Shown here in pieces: positions 33,991 to 43,001 of a DNA stretch of 64,000 bases. The notes beneath the pieces were generated by a model. It was not told the origin of the DNA. It worked only from the letters and a program-made list of their open reading frames with translations, and did no database searches. Each line of letters starts with the position of its first letter. The stretch's first letter is position 1. A program made the position numbers and the translations under genes. The DNA comes from Phaeobacter bryozoorum (GTDB taxonomy: Bacteria > Pseudomonadota > Alphaproteobacteria > Rhodobacterales > Rhodobacteraceae), in NCBI RefSeq assembly GCF_041893525.1, contig NZ_CP169068.1, one strand, 5' to 3'.

Positions 33991-35052
33991 CTAGCGCAGA
34001 CGCAGCTCTGTCGTCCCGTCAAAGAAATAGGCGTCAGCATCGTCAAAATCCAAGGCGACGGCGCTTCCTTCGGGCAGCGCCTCGTCCCCCCGTGTTTCGA
34101 CAATGATCTTCTCGCCTGTTGGGGTGCGTAGATAGTCGTAGGACACACCGCCCAGCCGCTCGCGCAGATCAAGGATCAGATCGCTGTCACGGGCGACGAC
34201 AGAGAGATGCTGCGGGCGCAATCCCACAAGGACCGATGCACCCTCTTCAGGCAGCGTGACAGAGGCCGCGATCCGGCGGCCGCCAAGAGCGGGTACTGTG
34301 ACCGCGCCGCCGGAAACGGTCGCTTGAAGGAAATTCATGCTCGGCGAGCCGATAAACCCCGCGACGAAGCGGTTGTCGGGATCGGCGTATAGCTTCATCG
34401 GGCTGCCGACCTGTTCGACGCGACCGGCCCGAAGCACGACGATCTTGTCTGCCAGCGTCATCGCCTCCACCTGATCATGGGTCACATAGATCATGGTGGC
34501 GCCAATTTCCTTGTGCAGCCGAGCGATCTCGACCCGCATATCCACGCGCAGCTCGGCATCGAGATTTGACAGCGGCTCATCGAAGAGAAAGACATCCGGC
34601 CCGCGCACGATCGCACGTCCGATGGCGACGCGCTGGCGCTGCCCGCCCGACAGCGCCTTGGGTTTGCGTTTAAGGTATTGATCCAGCTTCAGGATCCGGC
34701 TGGCCTCTGCCACCTTTTCCCGGATCGCATCCTTGGGATGACCGGTCATCTTAAGCCCGAACCCCATATTATCCTCAACCGTCATATGCGGATATAGCGC
34801 GTAGGACTGGAAAACCATCGCAACCCCACGGTCAGCCGCATCCAGTCGTGTGACATCCCGCTCACCGATATGGATGCTGCCGCTGCTGGTCTCCTCCAAC
34901 CCGGCGATCATCCGCAGCAGCGTCGACTTTCCGCACCCGGACGGGCCGACAAAGACGCAGAACTCACCGTCCTCAATGGTGAGGTCCACGTCGTGGATCA
35001 CCTGAACGTCACCATATTTCTTGACGGCCTTGGCCAGAGTGACCCCTGTCAT
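33991..35052 (-). CDS. Sugar ABC transporter ATP-binding protein, MalK/UgpC type
   Basis: The 353-residue ATPase has Walker A (FVGPSGCGKSTLLRMIAGLE), Q-loop (FQSYALYPHMTVEDN), signature LSGGQRQRVAIGRAI, Walker B (VFLFDEPLSNLDAELR) and H-loop (YVTHDQVEAMTLAD). A C-terminal TOBE/OB regulatory region (VGLRPQHLSVV) follows, the hallmark of the MalK/UgpC group. It lies 17 bases downstream of the IclR gene in the same operon. It is the energy subunit for the permeases encoded across the divergent promoter at 37398 and 38345, and so for galactoside import. Confidence 0.94.
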   Translation of the reverse strand: MTGVTLAKAVKKYGDVQVIHDVDLTIEDGEFCVFVGPSGCGKSTLLRMIAGLEETSSGSIHIGERDVTRLDAADRGVAMVFQSYALYPHMTVEDNMGFGLKMTGHPKDAIREKVAEASRILKLDQYLKRKPKALSGGQRQRVAIGRAIVRGPDVFLFDEPLSNLDAELRVDMRVEIARLHKEIGATMIYVTHDQVEAMTLADKIVVLRAGRVEQVGSPMKLYADPDNRFVAGFIGSPSMNFLQATVSGGAVTVPALGGRRIAASVTLPEEGASVLVGLRPQHLSVVARDSDLILDLRERLGGVSYDYLRTPTGEKIIVETRGDEALPEGSAVALDFDDADAYFFDGTTELRLR

Positions 35053-35069
35053 GTGTTCTCTCCCTCGGG

Positions 35070-35864
35070 TTAATTTGGAAATTGCCAGGTCTCGGCCGCT
35101 GCCGCGATTTCCTTGGCGGTTGTCATCAGGGCTGGTCGAAGCGTCTCCAGCTCCTCCAGCGAGCGACGCTGCACGGAGGAGGTGATCGACAGCCCGCCCA
35201 TCACTTTGCCCGCCTCCGACAGGATCGGAACGGCAATGCAGATGATGCCCGGTTCATGCTCTTCACGGTCGAAGGCAACGCCGTCTTTGCGGATCTGCTG
35301 CAACTCGTCCATCAGCGCCTCTGGCGTGGCCAACGTGTTGGGCGTATGGGCAAAAAACGCCTGCCTGCGGATCGCATCCTGCTGCGCCTCCCGCGACAGA
35401 TACGCGATCATCGCCTTACCCACCCCGGTACAGTAGCCCGGCCCTATTTTGCCCGCCTGGCTGAACATCTCAATCGGTGTGGCCGCATTACGCTTGTCGA
35501 CGTAGAGTACCTGCCCCCGATCCAGCTGCGCCAGATGTATGGTCTCGCCGATATCCTGTGACAGCTTGTCCAGATAGGGCCGCGCCACCGGAGCCAGCGC
35601 GCTTTGCCGCCAGGCAGCATGAGCCAATCGCACCAGGCGCAAACCCGGAGCATAGGTCTGATGGGTCTCATCATAGGACAGCATCCCCTGATTGGTCAGC
35701 GTCTGCACCAACCGGTACAGCGTCGCCTTGGGGTGATCCGAGGCCGCCAGCACCTCGCCGAACCGCATTGGGCGGCCCGCTTCAGCGATCTGATCCAACA
35801 CGGCCAGAGCCTTGCCAACGGTGCCATCTGTCTCTCGCGATTGGGGCGCAGCTTTCGCCATCAC
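35070..35864 (-). CDS. IclR family transcriptional regulator of the galactoside locus
   Basis: The 264-residue protein has an N-terminal winged HTH (AVLDQIAEAGRPMRFGEVLA, SDHPKATLYRLVQTLTNQG) and the C-terminal IclR effector domain (GKIGPGYCTGVGKAMIAYLS, then EHEPGIICIAVPILSEAGKV). It is divergent from the binding protein gene, with a nested palindrome in between that is its likely operator. It probably senses galactose or an oxidised intermediate of the pathway. Such regulators can repress or activate; the overlap of the palindrome with the candidate -10 region favours repression. Confidence 0.92.
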   Translation of the reverse strand: MMAKAAPQSRETDGTVGKALAVLDQIAEAGRPMRFGEVLAASDHPKATLYRLVQTLTNQGMLSYDETHQTYAPGLRLVRLAHAAWRQSALAPVARPYLDKLSQDIGETIHLAQLDRGQVLYVDKRNAATPIEMFSQAGKIGPGYCTGVGKAMIAYLSREAQQDAIRRQAFFAHTPNTLATPEALMDELQQIRKDGVAFDREEHEPGIICIAVPILSEAGKVMGGLSITSSVQRRSLEELETLRPALMTTAKEIAAAAETWQFPN

Positions 35865-35900
35865 TGTCCTTTCTCTGATCGGGCGGGGCCGATGTAACTG

Positions 35901-35930
35901 TTGACATCCTTAGCCGAGCGCGGTCATAGT
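35901..35930 (+). promoter_or_regulatory. Candidate sigma-70 promoter of the galactoside operon
   Basis: TTGACA at 35901-35906 is a perfect -35 box and CATAGT at 35925-35930 a fair -10 box with an 18-base spacer. The IclR palindrome begins at the -10 box. Confidence 0.5.
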
Positions 35931-35965
35931 TTCAATAGTTGGAATTTGGTTCCAATATATGAAAC
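35929..35965. promoter_or_regulatory. Nested palindromic IclR operator candidate
   Basis: Two inverted repeats share one centre at 35947. The inner arms are TTGGAA and TTCCAA with five bases between (35939-35955). The outer arms are GTTTCA (35929-35934) and TGAAAC (35960-35965). Such double dyads fit the binding of two IclR dimers. Confidence 0.7.
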
Positions 35966-35995
35966 CAAACGACACACGTCAACAGGGAGGACGTC

Positions 35996-37246
35996 ATGAA
36001 GACTTTGAAAGGAACAGTTGCGGGCCTGGCTCTCAGCCTCGGCCTGGCCACTGCGGCACAGGCTGAATTGAGCGGCACGCTCAAGATTTTCTCAGATATG
36101 TCCAATCCTGCGCCGCGCGCAGTAATGGAGGGGATGGCGGCTGAATTCGACGCGATGCACCCGAACCTGACCGTTGAGCTGACGGTGATCGACCGCGAGG
36201 CCTACAAGACGCAGATTTGCAACTTCCTATCTGCCAACCCACCGGACGTGGCCAACTGGTATGCGGCAAACCGGATGCGGCCCTACGTCTCTGCCGGGTT
36301 GTTCGAAGACATCTCCGACCTTTGGGCAGAGCCGGAAATCGCTGATGCGCTGGCCTCCACCAAGGGCGCAATGACATTGGACGGCAAGCAATGGGGCGTA
36401 CCCTACACCTACTACCAGTGGGGCGTCTACTACCGCGAGGACATCTACAACGAGCTTGGCCTCGAAGAGCCCGAGGACTGGGAGATCTTCAAAGCGAACT
36501 GCCAGAAGATTCTCGATTCAGGTCGCAAGTGTTTCACCATCGGCACCAAGTTCCTGTGGACGGCCGGCGGCTGGTTTGACTACCTGAACATGCGCACCAA
36601 CGGCTATGATTTCCATATGGCGCTGACCAATGGTGAAGTCGCCTGGACCGATGACCGTGTAAAGCAGACCTTTGCCAACTGGCGGGAACTGATCGACATG
36701 GGGGCCTTTATCGACAACCATCAGTCCTACAGCTGGCAGGAGGCCCTGCCCTTCATGGTCAAAGGTGAAGCCGCCGCCTATCTGATGGGCAACTTTGCCG
36801 TGGCACCGCTGCGCGAAGCCGGTCTTGGGACCGATCAGCTGGATTTCTACCAGTTCCCGACCATCAATCCCGATGTCGAGCTGGCTGAGGACGCACCAAC
36901 CGACACCTTCCACATTCCATCCGGCGCCCAGAACAAAGAAGCCGCGCGCGAGTTCCTGCGTTTCGTCGTCTCGGCGGACAATCAGACCAAGATCAACGGC
37001 GGCGCAGCACTCGGCCAGCTGCCTGTGAACTCAAAGTCCTCCGTCGATGATGACGAAATGCTCAATCAGGGCTTCGAGATGCTGTCCGCCAACTCGCCCG
37101 GTGGTATCGCGCAGTTCTTTGACCGCGATGCACCAGCGGAAATGGCCTCCGTTGCCATGGAGGGCTTCCAGGAGTTCATGGTCTTCCCGGACAATCTGGA
37201 TGATATCCTGAACCGTTTGGAAAAGACCCGCGAGCGCGTCTACTGA
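35996..37246 (+). CDS. Sugar ABC transporter substrate-binding protein (galactosides)
   Basis: The 416-residue periplasmic protein has a signal peptide (MKTLKGTVAGLALSLGLATA, cleavage after AQA) and the extracellular solute-binding family 1 fold: SGTLKIFSDMSNPAPRAVME, KQWGVPYTYYQWGVYYRED and MVKGEAAAYLMGNFAVAPL. Aromatic residues in the YTYYQWGVYY segment are suited to stacking on sugar rings. It is the first gene of the operon and is followed by a strong hairpin before the permease genes. With GH36 and GH42 enzymes downstream, alpha- and beta-galactosides are the probable cargo. Confidence 0.92.
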   Translation: MKTLKGTVAGLALSLGLATAAQAELSGTLKIFSDMSNPAPRAVMEGMAAEFDAMHPNLTVELTVIDREAYKTQICNFLSANPPDVANWYAANRMRPYVSAGLFEDISDLWAEPEIADALASTKGAMTLDGKQWGVPYTYYQWGVYYREDIYNELGLEEPEDWEIFKANCQKILDSGRKCFTIGTKFLWTAGGWFDYLNMRTNGYDFHMALTNGEVAWTDDRVKQTFANWRELIDMGAFIDNHQSYSWQEALPFMVKGEAAAYLMGNFAVAPLREAGLGTDQLDFYQFPTINPDVELAEDAPTDTFHIPSGAQNKEAAREFLRFVVSADNQTKINGGAALGQLPVNSKSSVDDDEMLNQGFEMLSANSPGGIAQFFDRDAPAEMASVAMEGFQEFMVFPDNLDDILNRLEKTRERVY

Positions 37247-37269
37247 TCACTGCTGCTGGCCAATACAAC

Positions 37270-37301
37270 GCGCAAGGCCGATCTGCCTATCGGCCCTGCG
37301 C
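37270..37301 (+). promoter_or_regulatory. Stem-loop between binding protein and permease genes
   Basis: GCGCA-a-GGCCGAT pairs with ATCGGCC-c-TGCGC around a CTGCCT loop, giving 12 pairs with one mismatch. No T-run follows, so it is more likely a transcript-stabilising or processing element that keeps the binding protein mRNA more abundant than the permease mRNA. Confidence 0.6.
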
Positions 37302-37397
37302 AGCCCGGTCACGGACCGGAGCGCGCAATATGCTGAACCGTATCGGCCCTTCCCAGTCGACAGGCTGATATCAATCGACAAACAAGGGAGAATTCCC

Positions 37398-38345
37398 GTG
37401 GCTGAGATGAACCTTGCTCCAGAAACCAGATCGTCTGCCAGCGCATCAGGCAGCCGTGACAGCTGGCTAAGGCGCAATCGTCAGACCCTCGCGCCCTGGC
37501 TCTTTCTGGCGCCCGGCGTGATTTTCTTTCTCTTCTACGTGATTTTCCCGATCGTACAGAGCTTCAACCTGTCGTTCTACCGCTGGGACGGGCTCGGTGA
37601 TCCACAGTTCGTCGGCATGGAAAACTACCGGGAGCTGATGGATGATCGCGCGTTTGAGGTCTCGCTCTGGAATAACCTGAAATGGCTTCTGCTGTATTTG
37701 CTGGCAATCCCGGCAGGCCTGTTCATCGCGCTGTTCCTCAATCAGACCGTAACCGGCATTCGCCTATACAAGTCTCTGTTCTTCTTTCCATTTGTGATCA
37801 GTCAAGTTGTTGTCGGCCTGGTGTTCAGCTGGTTCTATGACCCGACCTTTGGCCTGCTCAATCAAGTGCTGGGCTGGGTTGGTCTTGGGCCGTTGAATGT
37901 GCTGGGGGATCCGACGCTGGTGACCTATGGCATCATCGCGGCTGGCCTGTGGCCGCAGACGGCCTATTGCATGATCCTCTACCTCACGGGCCTCAATGCG
38001 GTTGATCCCGAACAGGTCGAGGCGGCGCGGCTGGACGGTGCCAAAGGCGCCAAGATGCTGTGGTATGTGATCATCCCGCAACTGCGGCCGGCGACCTTTG
38101 TCGCCTTTGTCGTGACAATCATCGGCGCACTGCGCAGCTTTGATCTGATCTCCATCATGACCAACGGCGGCCCGTTCGGCTCCAGCCGGGTGCTGTCGTT
38201 CTACATGTTTGAAAAGGCCCTGTCGGAATATGGCTTCCGCATGGGTTATGGCGCAGCAATTGCAGTGGTGCTGTTCCTGATCATGCTGTGCTTCATCGCC
38301 TACTTCCTGTGGTCCATGTACCAAGACGACAAAGGGGGCCGCTGA
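37398..38345 (+). CDS. Sugar ABC transporter permease, MalF type
   Basis: The 315-residue inner-membrane protein has six predicted helices, starting with LAPWLFLAPGVIFFLFYVIF. The EAA loop that contacts the ATPase reads EAARLDGAKGAKMLWYVIIP near residue 210. MalF-type subunits pair with a MalG-type subunit. Its stop overlaps the start of the next permease gene in a TGATG junction. A GGGAG site precedes the start codon (ATT CCC GTG context), where GTG is the initiation codon. Confidence 0.92.
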   Translation: MAEMNLAPETRSSASASGSRDSWLRRNRQTLAPWLFLAPGVIFFLFYVIFPIVQSFNLSFYRWDGLGDPQFVGMENYRELMDDRAFEVSLWNNLKWLLLYLLAIPAGLFIALFLNQTVTGIRLYKSLFFFPFVISQVVVGLVFSWFYDPTFGLLNQVLGWVGLGPLNVLGDPTLVTYGIIAAGLWPQTAYCMILYLTGLNAVDPEQVEAARLDGAKGAKMLWYVIIPQLRPATFVAFVVTIIGALRSFDLISIMTNGGPFGSSRVLSFYMFEKALSEYGFRMGYGAAIAVVLFLIMLCFIAYFLWSMYQDDKGGR

Positions 38346-39193
38346 TGTTTCCGAAACCCATTCAGAACAGTTCTCGCGGATGGCAGGCCACCTATCAGGC
38401 CCTGGTTCCGACTGCGCTCGTCCTTTGGCTGTTGCCGCTGATCGCGGTGGCCATCTTCTCGATCAAACCGGATGTGGACTTTACCACCGGCAACTACTGG
38501 GGAATGCCGAGCTCGTTTGAAGGCGCCAGCAATTACGGCAAGGTATTCTTTGGCTCCGACATGCCGCGCTACCTACTGAACTCCGTCCTGATCACGGTGC
38601 CGACGGTGATCGGTGCCGTAGCACTCTCCTGCATGACCGGCTTTGCACTTGGCGTATATAAATTCCGTGGCAACCTGCTGCTGTTTTTCATGTTCGTGGC
38701 AGGCAACTTCGTGCCGTTTCAGATCCTGATGGTTCCGGTACGCGATCTGACGCTGGACATGGGGCTCTACAACACCAAAACTGGCCTCGTGCTGTTTCAT
38801 ATCGCCTTTCAGACCGGGTTTTGCACGCTCTTTATGCGCAACTTCATCCGCGCCCTGCCTTTTGAGCTGATCGAAGCCGCCCGCGTCGAAGGGGTCGCGG
38901 AATGGCGGATCTTCTGGTTCGTGGTATTGCCGCTGATGAAACCCGCAATTGCGGCGCTCAGCGTGCTGATCTTTACCTTCATCTGGAATGATTATTTCTG
39001 GGCAGTTGTTCTGACCCAGGGCGCCGAGAGCCAGCCGGTGACCGCAGGCATCACTTCCTTCAACGCGCAATACCGGGCAGCGTACCATCTGATGAGCGCG
39101 GGCAGCATCGTCGCGGCCCTGCCGCCGGTTGCGATGTTCTTCCTGATGCAGCGCCACTTTATCGCCGGTCTGACGCTGGGAGCCGTGAAGTGA
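38345..39193 (+). CDS. Sugar ABC transporter permease, MalG type
   Basis: The 282-residue protein has six predicted helices and the EAA loop EAARVEGVAEWRIFWFVVLP near residue 180. The chosen ATG at 38345 overlaps the previous stop and begins MFPKPIQNSSRGW; a longer frame from 38288 lies inside the upstream gene. It forms the transmembrane channel together with the MalF-type subunit. Its TGA overlaps the GTG start of the alpha-galactosidase gene in a GTGA junction. Confidence 0.93.
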   Translation: MFPKPIQNSSRGWQATYQALVPTALVLWLLPLIAVAIFSIKPDVDFTTGNYWGMPSSFEGASNYGKVFFGSDMPRYLLNSVLITVPTVIGAVALSCMTGFALGVYKFRGNLLLFFMFVAGNFVPFQILMVPVRDLTLDMGLYNTKTGLVLFHIAFQTGFCTLFMRNFIRALPFELIEAARVEGVAEWRIFWFVVLPLMKPAIAALSVLIFTFIWNDYFWAVVLTQGAESQPVTAGITSFNAQYRAAYHLMSAGSIVAALPPVAMFFLMQRHFIAGLTLGAVK

Positions 39194-41289
39194 GCACGGT
39201 GAGAGACATCCGCTGCTGGGCGCTTCAGGATCAGTGCCAAAGCCTGATCCTCGCCGCCCGTGGCACCGATCTGGCAGAGGTCATCTACTGGGGACCGCGG
39301 CTGCCCGATGGAACCGATCTGGACATGCTCGCCGCCGCCTCGCGCATGGATGTGACGGGGGGGATGCTGGATCAGGTGCCGCCGCTGTCGATCTGCCCCG
39401 AGGCACGCCGCACCTTCCCCGGCCAGCCCGGTCTGTCGCTGACGGATGGCGCGGGCAAGGCACTGCTGCCACGCTTCACCTTCGAGCGGGCGGAGGAAGG
39501 CACTCGGACCCTCACACTCCACTATCGCGATGCCAATAATGGCCTGCACTATCAGGCACAGTTTGAGCTGACGCCCGCAACCAGCATGATCACTGCGCAG
39601 GCCGCTCTCACCTCGGAGCAGCCCGTCAGCGTGAACTGGCTCTCCGCTCCGGTCTTTCCGGCACCTCAGAACAGTCATGAGATGATCGACTTCCATGGCC
39701 GCTGGATCGGTGAATTTCAGACCAGCCGCACCGCCTGGAGCGCAGGCGCGCGGCTAAGGGACAACCCCACAGGGCGCACCGGGCATGAGCATTTCCCCGG
39801 TCTGATTGTGCCCTGCAGTGGTGCCACGAACAGCCAAGGATCCGCCTATGCCTTCCACTACGGCTGGTCGGGGGGCCATAGAATGCTGGCAGAGGAACTC
39901 CCCGACGGGCGTCGCCAAATCCAGTGGGGACACGCCACCGGCAGCCGCCGCACATCCGGCACGCGTTTTGAGACCGCGCCACTCTATGCGGTGTTCTCGG
40001 ATCGGGGGATCAATGGCTGCGCTGTCACCTTCCAACGCCACCTGCGCGATGAGATCCTGCGACCACCTGAGCCTGTGAGCGCGCGTCCGGTGCATTACAA
40101 CTGCTGGGAAGCGGTCTATTTCGAGCACGATCACGCCATGCTCTGCGAGATCGCAACCCGTGCGGCCGACCTTGGCGCGGAACGTTTCGTGCTGGACGAT
40201 GGATGGTTCGGCAAACGTGATGACGATACCACATCCCTCGGCGACTGGACGATCGACAGGCGCAAATACCCCGATGGGCTGATGCCACTGATCGACCATG
40301 TCCACGCCGAAGGCATGGCATTTGGCATCTGGTTTGAACCGGAAATGATCAATCCTGAAAGCGATCTGTTCCGCGCCCATCCCGACTGGGTTCTGGGCGA
40401 CTTGGATCAGGTGCTTGGTCGCCAGCAAATGGTACTGAATATCGCCCTGCCGGAGGTACAGGCCTATCTCTACGACCGCATTGCAGCGGTTCTGGCAGAT
40501 CACCCGATCGACTATGTGAAATGGGACCACAACCGTGTCCTGCCCGAGCCGGACAGCGCCCAGGCCGAGGCAGCCTATGCGCTCTTTGACCGCCTGCGGG
40601 CAGACTTCCCCAAGGTGGAATTCGAGAGCTGCTCCTCGGGTGGCGGGCGTATAGACTTTGGGATCCTATCGCGCACCCATCGCGTCTGGCTTTCGGACAG
40701 CAACGATCCGCTGGAACGGCTGCGGATCCAGCATGAAGCGGCGCTTTTCCTGCCGATGGTGGTCACCGGCAGCCACGTAGGTCCCCGAAAATGCCACACC
40801 TCTGGCCGGGTGACAGACATCCGCCTGCGCGCCTGGGTCGCGGCGCAGCGCCACATGGGGTTTGAAATGGACCCGTGCGAGCTGACCGAGGAAGAGGCAG
40901 ACATCCTCCGCAAGGTAACTTCCTGGTGGAAAGACAACCGCCACTGGATGCAGCGGGCCGATATTCTGCGGCTCGACAGTGACGATCCGGCGGTAATCGC
41001 AGAGCTACAGCGCGCAGAGGATGGCAGTAGGTTTGTCGTCTTTGCCGGGGTTTGTGAGGCCAGCGCACAGATCCTGCCCCGCCCGCTTCGCCTGACCGGG
41101 CTAGAGCCGGATACACTATATGAAATCAGCCTGCTGAACCGCGAGGATGCCCCCGGCCTGTCACGCGGTTCACCTCTTTTGAAAACCGGCACTGCCCCCC
41201 TTAGCGGCCAATATCTGATGCACCAAGGGATCACCCTGCCCTGGACATTCCCACAGTCGATCTGGGTGATTGAAGGAACACGCCTATGA
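39190..41289 (+). CDS. Alpha-galactosidase, GH36
   Basis: The 699-residue enzyme hydrolyses terminal alpha-galactosides such as melibiose and raffinose-type sugars. After the N-terminal beta-sandwich, the barrel shows FVLDDGWFGKRDDDTTSLGD, GMAFGIWFEPEMINPESDLF and the nucleophile in IDYVKWDHNRVL (Asp446). The acid/base Asp lies in HRVWLSDSNDPLERL (503-506). SCSSGGGRIDFG also belongs to the family signature. There is no signal peptide, so intact galactosides must be imported and cleaved in the cytoplasm. It starts with GTG overlapping the permease stop and ends overlapping the dehydratase start in ATGA. Confidence 0.95.
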   Translation: MSTVRDIRCWALQDQCQSLILAARGTDLAEVIYWGPRLPDGTDLDMLAAASRMDVTGGMLDQVPPLSICPEARRTFPGQPGLSLTDGAGKALLPRFTFERAEEGTRTLTLHYRDANNGLHYQAQFELTPATSMITAQAALTSEQPVSVNWLSAPVFPAPQNSHEMIDFHGRWIGEFQTSRTAWSAGARLRDNPTGRTGHEHFPGLIVPCSGATNSQGSAYAFHYGWSGGHRMLAEELPDGRRQIQWGHATGSRRTSGTRFETAPLYAVFSDRGINGCAVTFQRHLRDEILRPPEPVSARPVHYNCWEAVYFEHDHAMLCEIATRAADLGAERFVLDDGWFGKRDDDTTSLGDWTIDRRKYPDGLMPLIDHVHAEGMAFGIWFEPEMINPESDLFRAHPDWVLGDLDQVLGRQQMVLNIALPEVQAYLYDRIAAVLADHPIDYVKWDHNRVLPEPDSAQAEAAYALFDRLRADFPKVEFESCSSGGGRIDFGILSRTHRVWLSDSNDPLERLRIQHEAALFLPMVVTGSHVGPRKCHTSGRVTDIRLRAWVAAQRHMGFEMDPCELTEEEADILRKVTSWWKDNRHWMQRADILRLDSDDPAVIAELQRAEDGSRFVVFAGVCEASAQILPRPLRLTGLEPDTLYEISLLNREDAPGLSRGSPLLKTGTAPLSGQYLMHQGITLPWTFPQSIWVIEGTRL

Positions 41290-43001
41290 CCAAAGACAGA
41301 CGAAATCGCGCCTGGTACGGCAAACTGGACAAAGACGGATTTATCCACCGCAGCTGGATGAAAAATCAGGGCTTTCCCGATCATGCCTTTGACGGCCGAC
41401 CAATCATCGGGATCTGCAATACCTGGTCCGAACTGACGCCCTGCAACTCCGGTCTTCGCGATCTCGCCGAGGGGGTGAAGCGCGGGGTCTGGGAGGCTGG
41501 CGGCTTCCCGGTTGAGTTCCCGGTCATGTCGCTGGGCGAGACCCAGATGAAGCCGACGGCGATGCTGTTCCGCAACCTTCTGGCCATGGATGTGGAAAAG
41601 TCGATCCGGGCCTATGGGATTGACGGCGTTGTCCTGCTTGGCGGTTGTGACAAGACCACACCGGGCCAGCTGATGGGAGCGGCCTCGGTCGATCTGCCTG
41701 CCATCGTGGTCAGCTCGGGCCCAATGCTGAACGGCAAATGGCAGGGAAAGGATATCGGTTCCGGCACAGACGTCTGGAAATTCTCCGAAGCGGTGCGCGC
41801 GGGTGAGATGACCTTGCAGGACTTCATGGCGGCTAAATCCGGGATGAGCCGATCCAAGGGCGTGTGCATGACCATGGGTACGGCCTCCACTATGGCGTCC
41901 CTCGTCGAAGCGATGGGGATGAGCCTGCCGACGAATGCCGCCCTGCCAGCAGTGGACGCCCGCCGCATGGCGCTGGCGCATCTCACCGGAAAGCGGATTG
42001 TCGAAATGGTGGAGGAAGATCTCAAACCCTCCGACATTCTGACCCGCGATGCGTTCATCAACGCGATCATGGCCAATGCAGCGGTTGGCGGCTCGACCAA
42101 TGCGGTTGTCCATCTTCTGGCACTGGCTGGCCGTGTCGGGGTAGAGCTGACCCTGGATGATTTTGGTCTGGGGAGCGACATCCCGCTCTTGGTGAACTGC
42201 ATGCCCTCTGGCAAATACCTGATGGAAGATTTCTGCTATGCGGGCGGCATGCCTGTTGTGCTGAAGCAACTTGCCGATAATGGGCACCTGCGCAGCAACA
42301 CCACCGTTCTGGGAGGCGACATCACAGCCTATGCCGAGGGCGCCGCATGTTTCAACGATGATGTCATCAAGACCTTTGACACCCCAGTCAAACCGGCCGC
42401 GGGCCTGCGTGTCCTGCGCGGCAACCTCGCCCCCAATGGCGCCATCGTCAAACCCTCAGCCGCGACCGACCATTTGCTGGAGCACGAAGGTGTCGCCCAT
42501 GTTTTCGAGACCATCGAAGAGATGAAGGCCAACATCGACCGGGACGATCTGCCGGTGACCAAGGACAGTATCCTGGTGCTGAAAGGCGTCGGTCCCAAGG
42601 GCTATCCGGGTATGCCGGAGGTCGGCAACATGCCGATCCCGCGCAAACTGGTGCGCGACGGGGTACGCGATATGATCCGCATTTCCGATGGTCGCATGTC
42701 CGGCACGGCATTTGGCACCGTGATCCTGCATGTCTCGCCAGAATCGCAGGCTGGTGGTCCCCTTGGTCTGGTCCAGACCGGCGACCGGATCCGGGTCAGT
42801 GCAAAGAACGGCACGCTTGACCTTCTGGTTTCGGAGGAAGAGCTGACCGCGCGCCGGGAAGCCTGGCGACCAGAGCCGCCGCATTACACGCGCGGCTATG
42901 CAAAACTCTATGTCGACAGCGTCCTTCAGGCTGAAAAAGGCGCTGATCTTGATTTTCTCGTGGGCAAAGACACCCGCCCCGTCACACGGGAGAGCCACTG
43001 A
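41286..43001 (+). CDS. IlvD/Edd family sugar-acid dehydratase (arabonate/galactonate type)
   Basis: The 571-residue protein is an iron-sulfur dehydratase of the branch that acts on sugar acids such as L-arabonate, D-xylonate, D-fuconate and D-galactonate. Cys53 (ELTPCNSGL), Cys121 (GGCDKTTPG) and Cys194 (SKGVCMTMGTAS) are spaced as the [2Fe-2S] ligands of the known L-arabinonate dehydratase, and Lys123 corresponds to its modified lysine. In this operon it should dehydrate D-galactonate to 2-dehydro-3-deoxy-D-galactonate, a step done by the unrelated enolase-type DgoD elsewhere. Both ends overlap neighbouring genes. Substrate is inferred from the operon. Confidence 0.9.
   Translation: MTKDRRNRAWYGKLDKDGFIHRSWMKNQGFPDHAFDGRPIIGICNTWSELTPCNSGLRDLAEGVKRGVWEAGGFPVEFPVMSLGETQMKPTAMLFRNLLAMDVEKSIRAYGIDGVVLLGGCDKTTPGQLMGAASVDLPAIVVSSGPMLNGKWQGKDIGSGTDVWKFSEAVRAGEMTLQDFMAAKSGMSRSKGVCMTMGTASTMASLVEAMGMSLPTNAALPAVDARRMALAHLTGKRIVEMVEEDLKPSDILTRDAFINAIMANAAVGGSTNAVVHLLALAGRVGVELTLDDFGLGSDIPLLVNCMPSGKYLMEDFCYAGGMPVVLKQLADNGHLRSNTTVLGGDITAYAEGAACFNDDVIKTFDTPVKPAAGLRVLRGNLAPNGAIVKPSAATDHLLEHEGVAHVFETIEEMKANIDRDDLPVTKDSILVLKGVGPKGYPGMPEVGNMPIPRKLVRDGVRDMIRISDGRMSGTAFGTVILHVSPESQAGGPLGLVQTGDRIRVSAKNGTLDLLVSEEELTARREAWRPEPPHYTRGYAKLYVDSVLQAEKGADLDFLVGKDTRPVTRESH

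Noticed and set aside
40575..42287. A 570-codon minus-strand open frame opposite the GH36 and dehydratase genes
   Set aside because: It crosses the junction of two genes with conserved catalytic residues and has no recognisable features.
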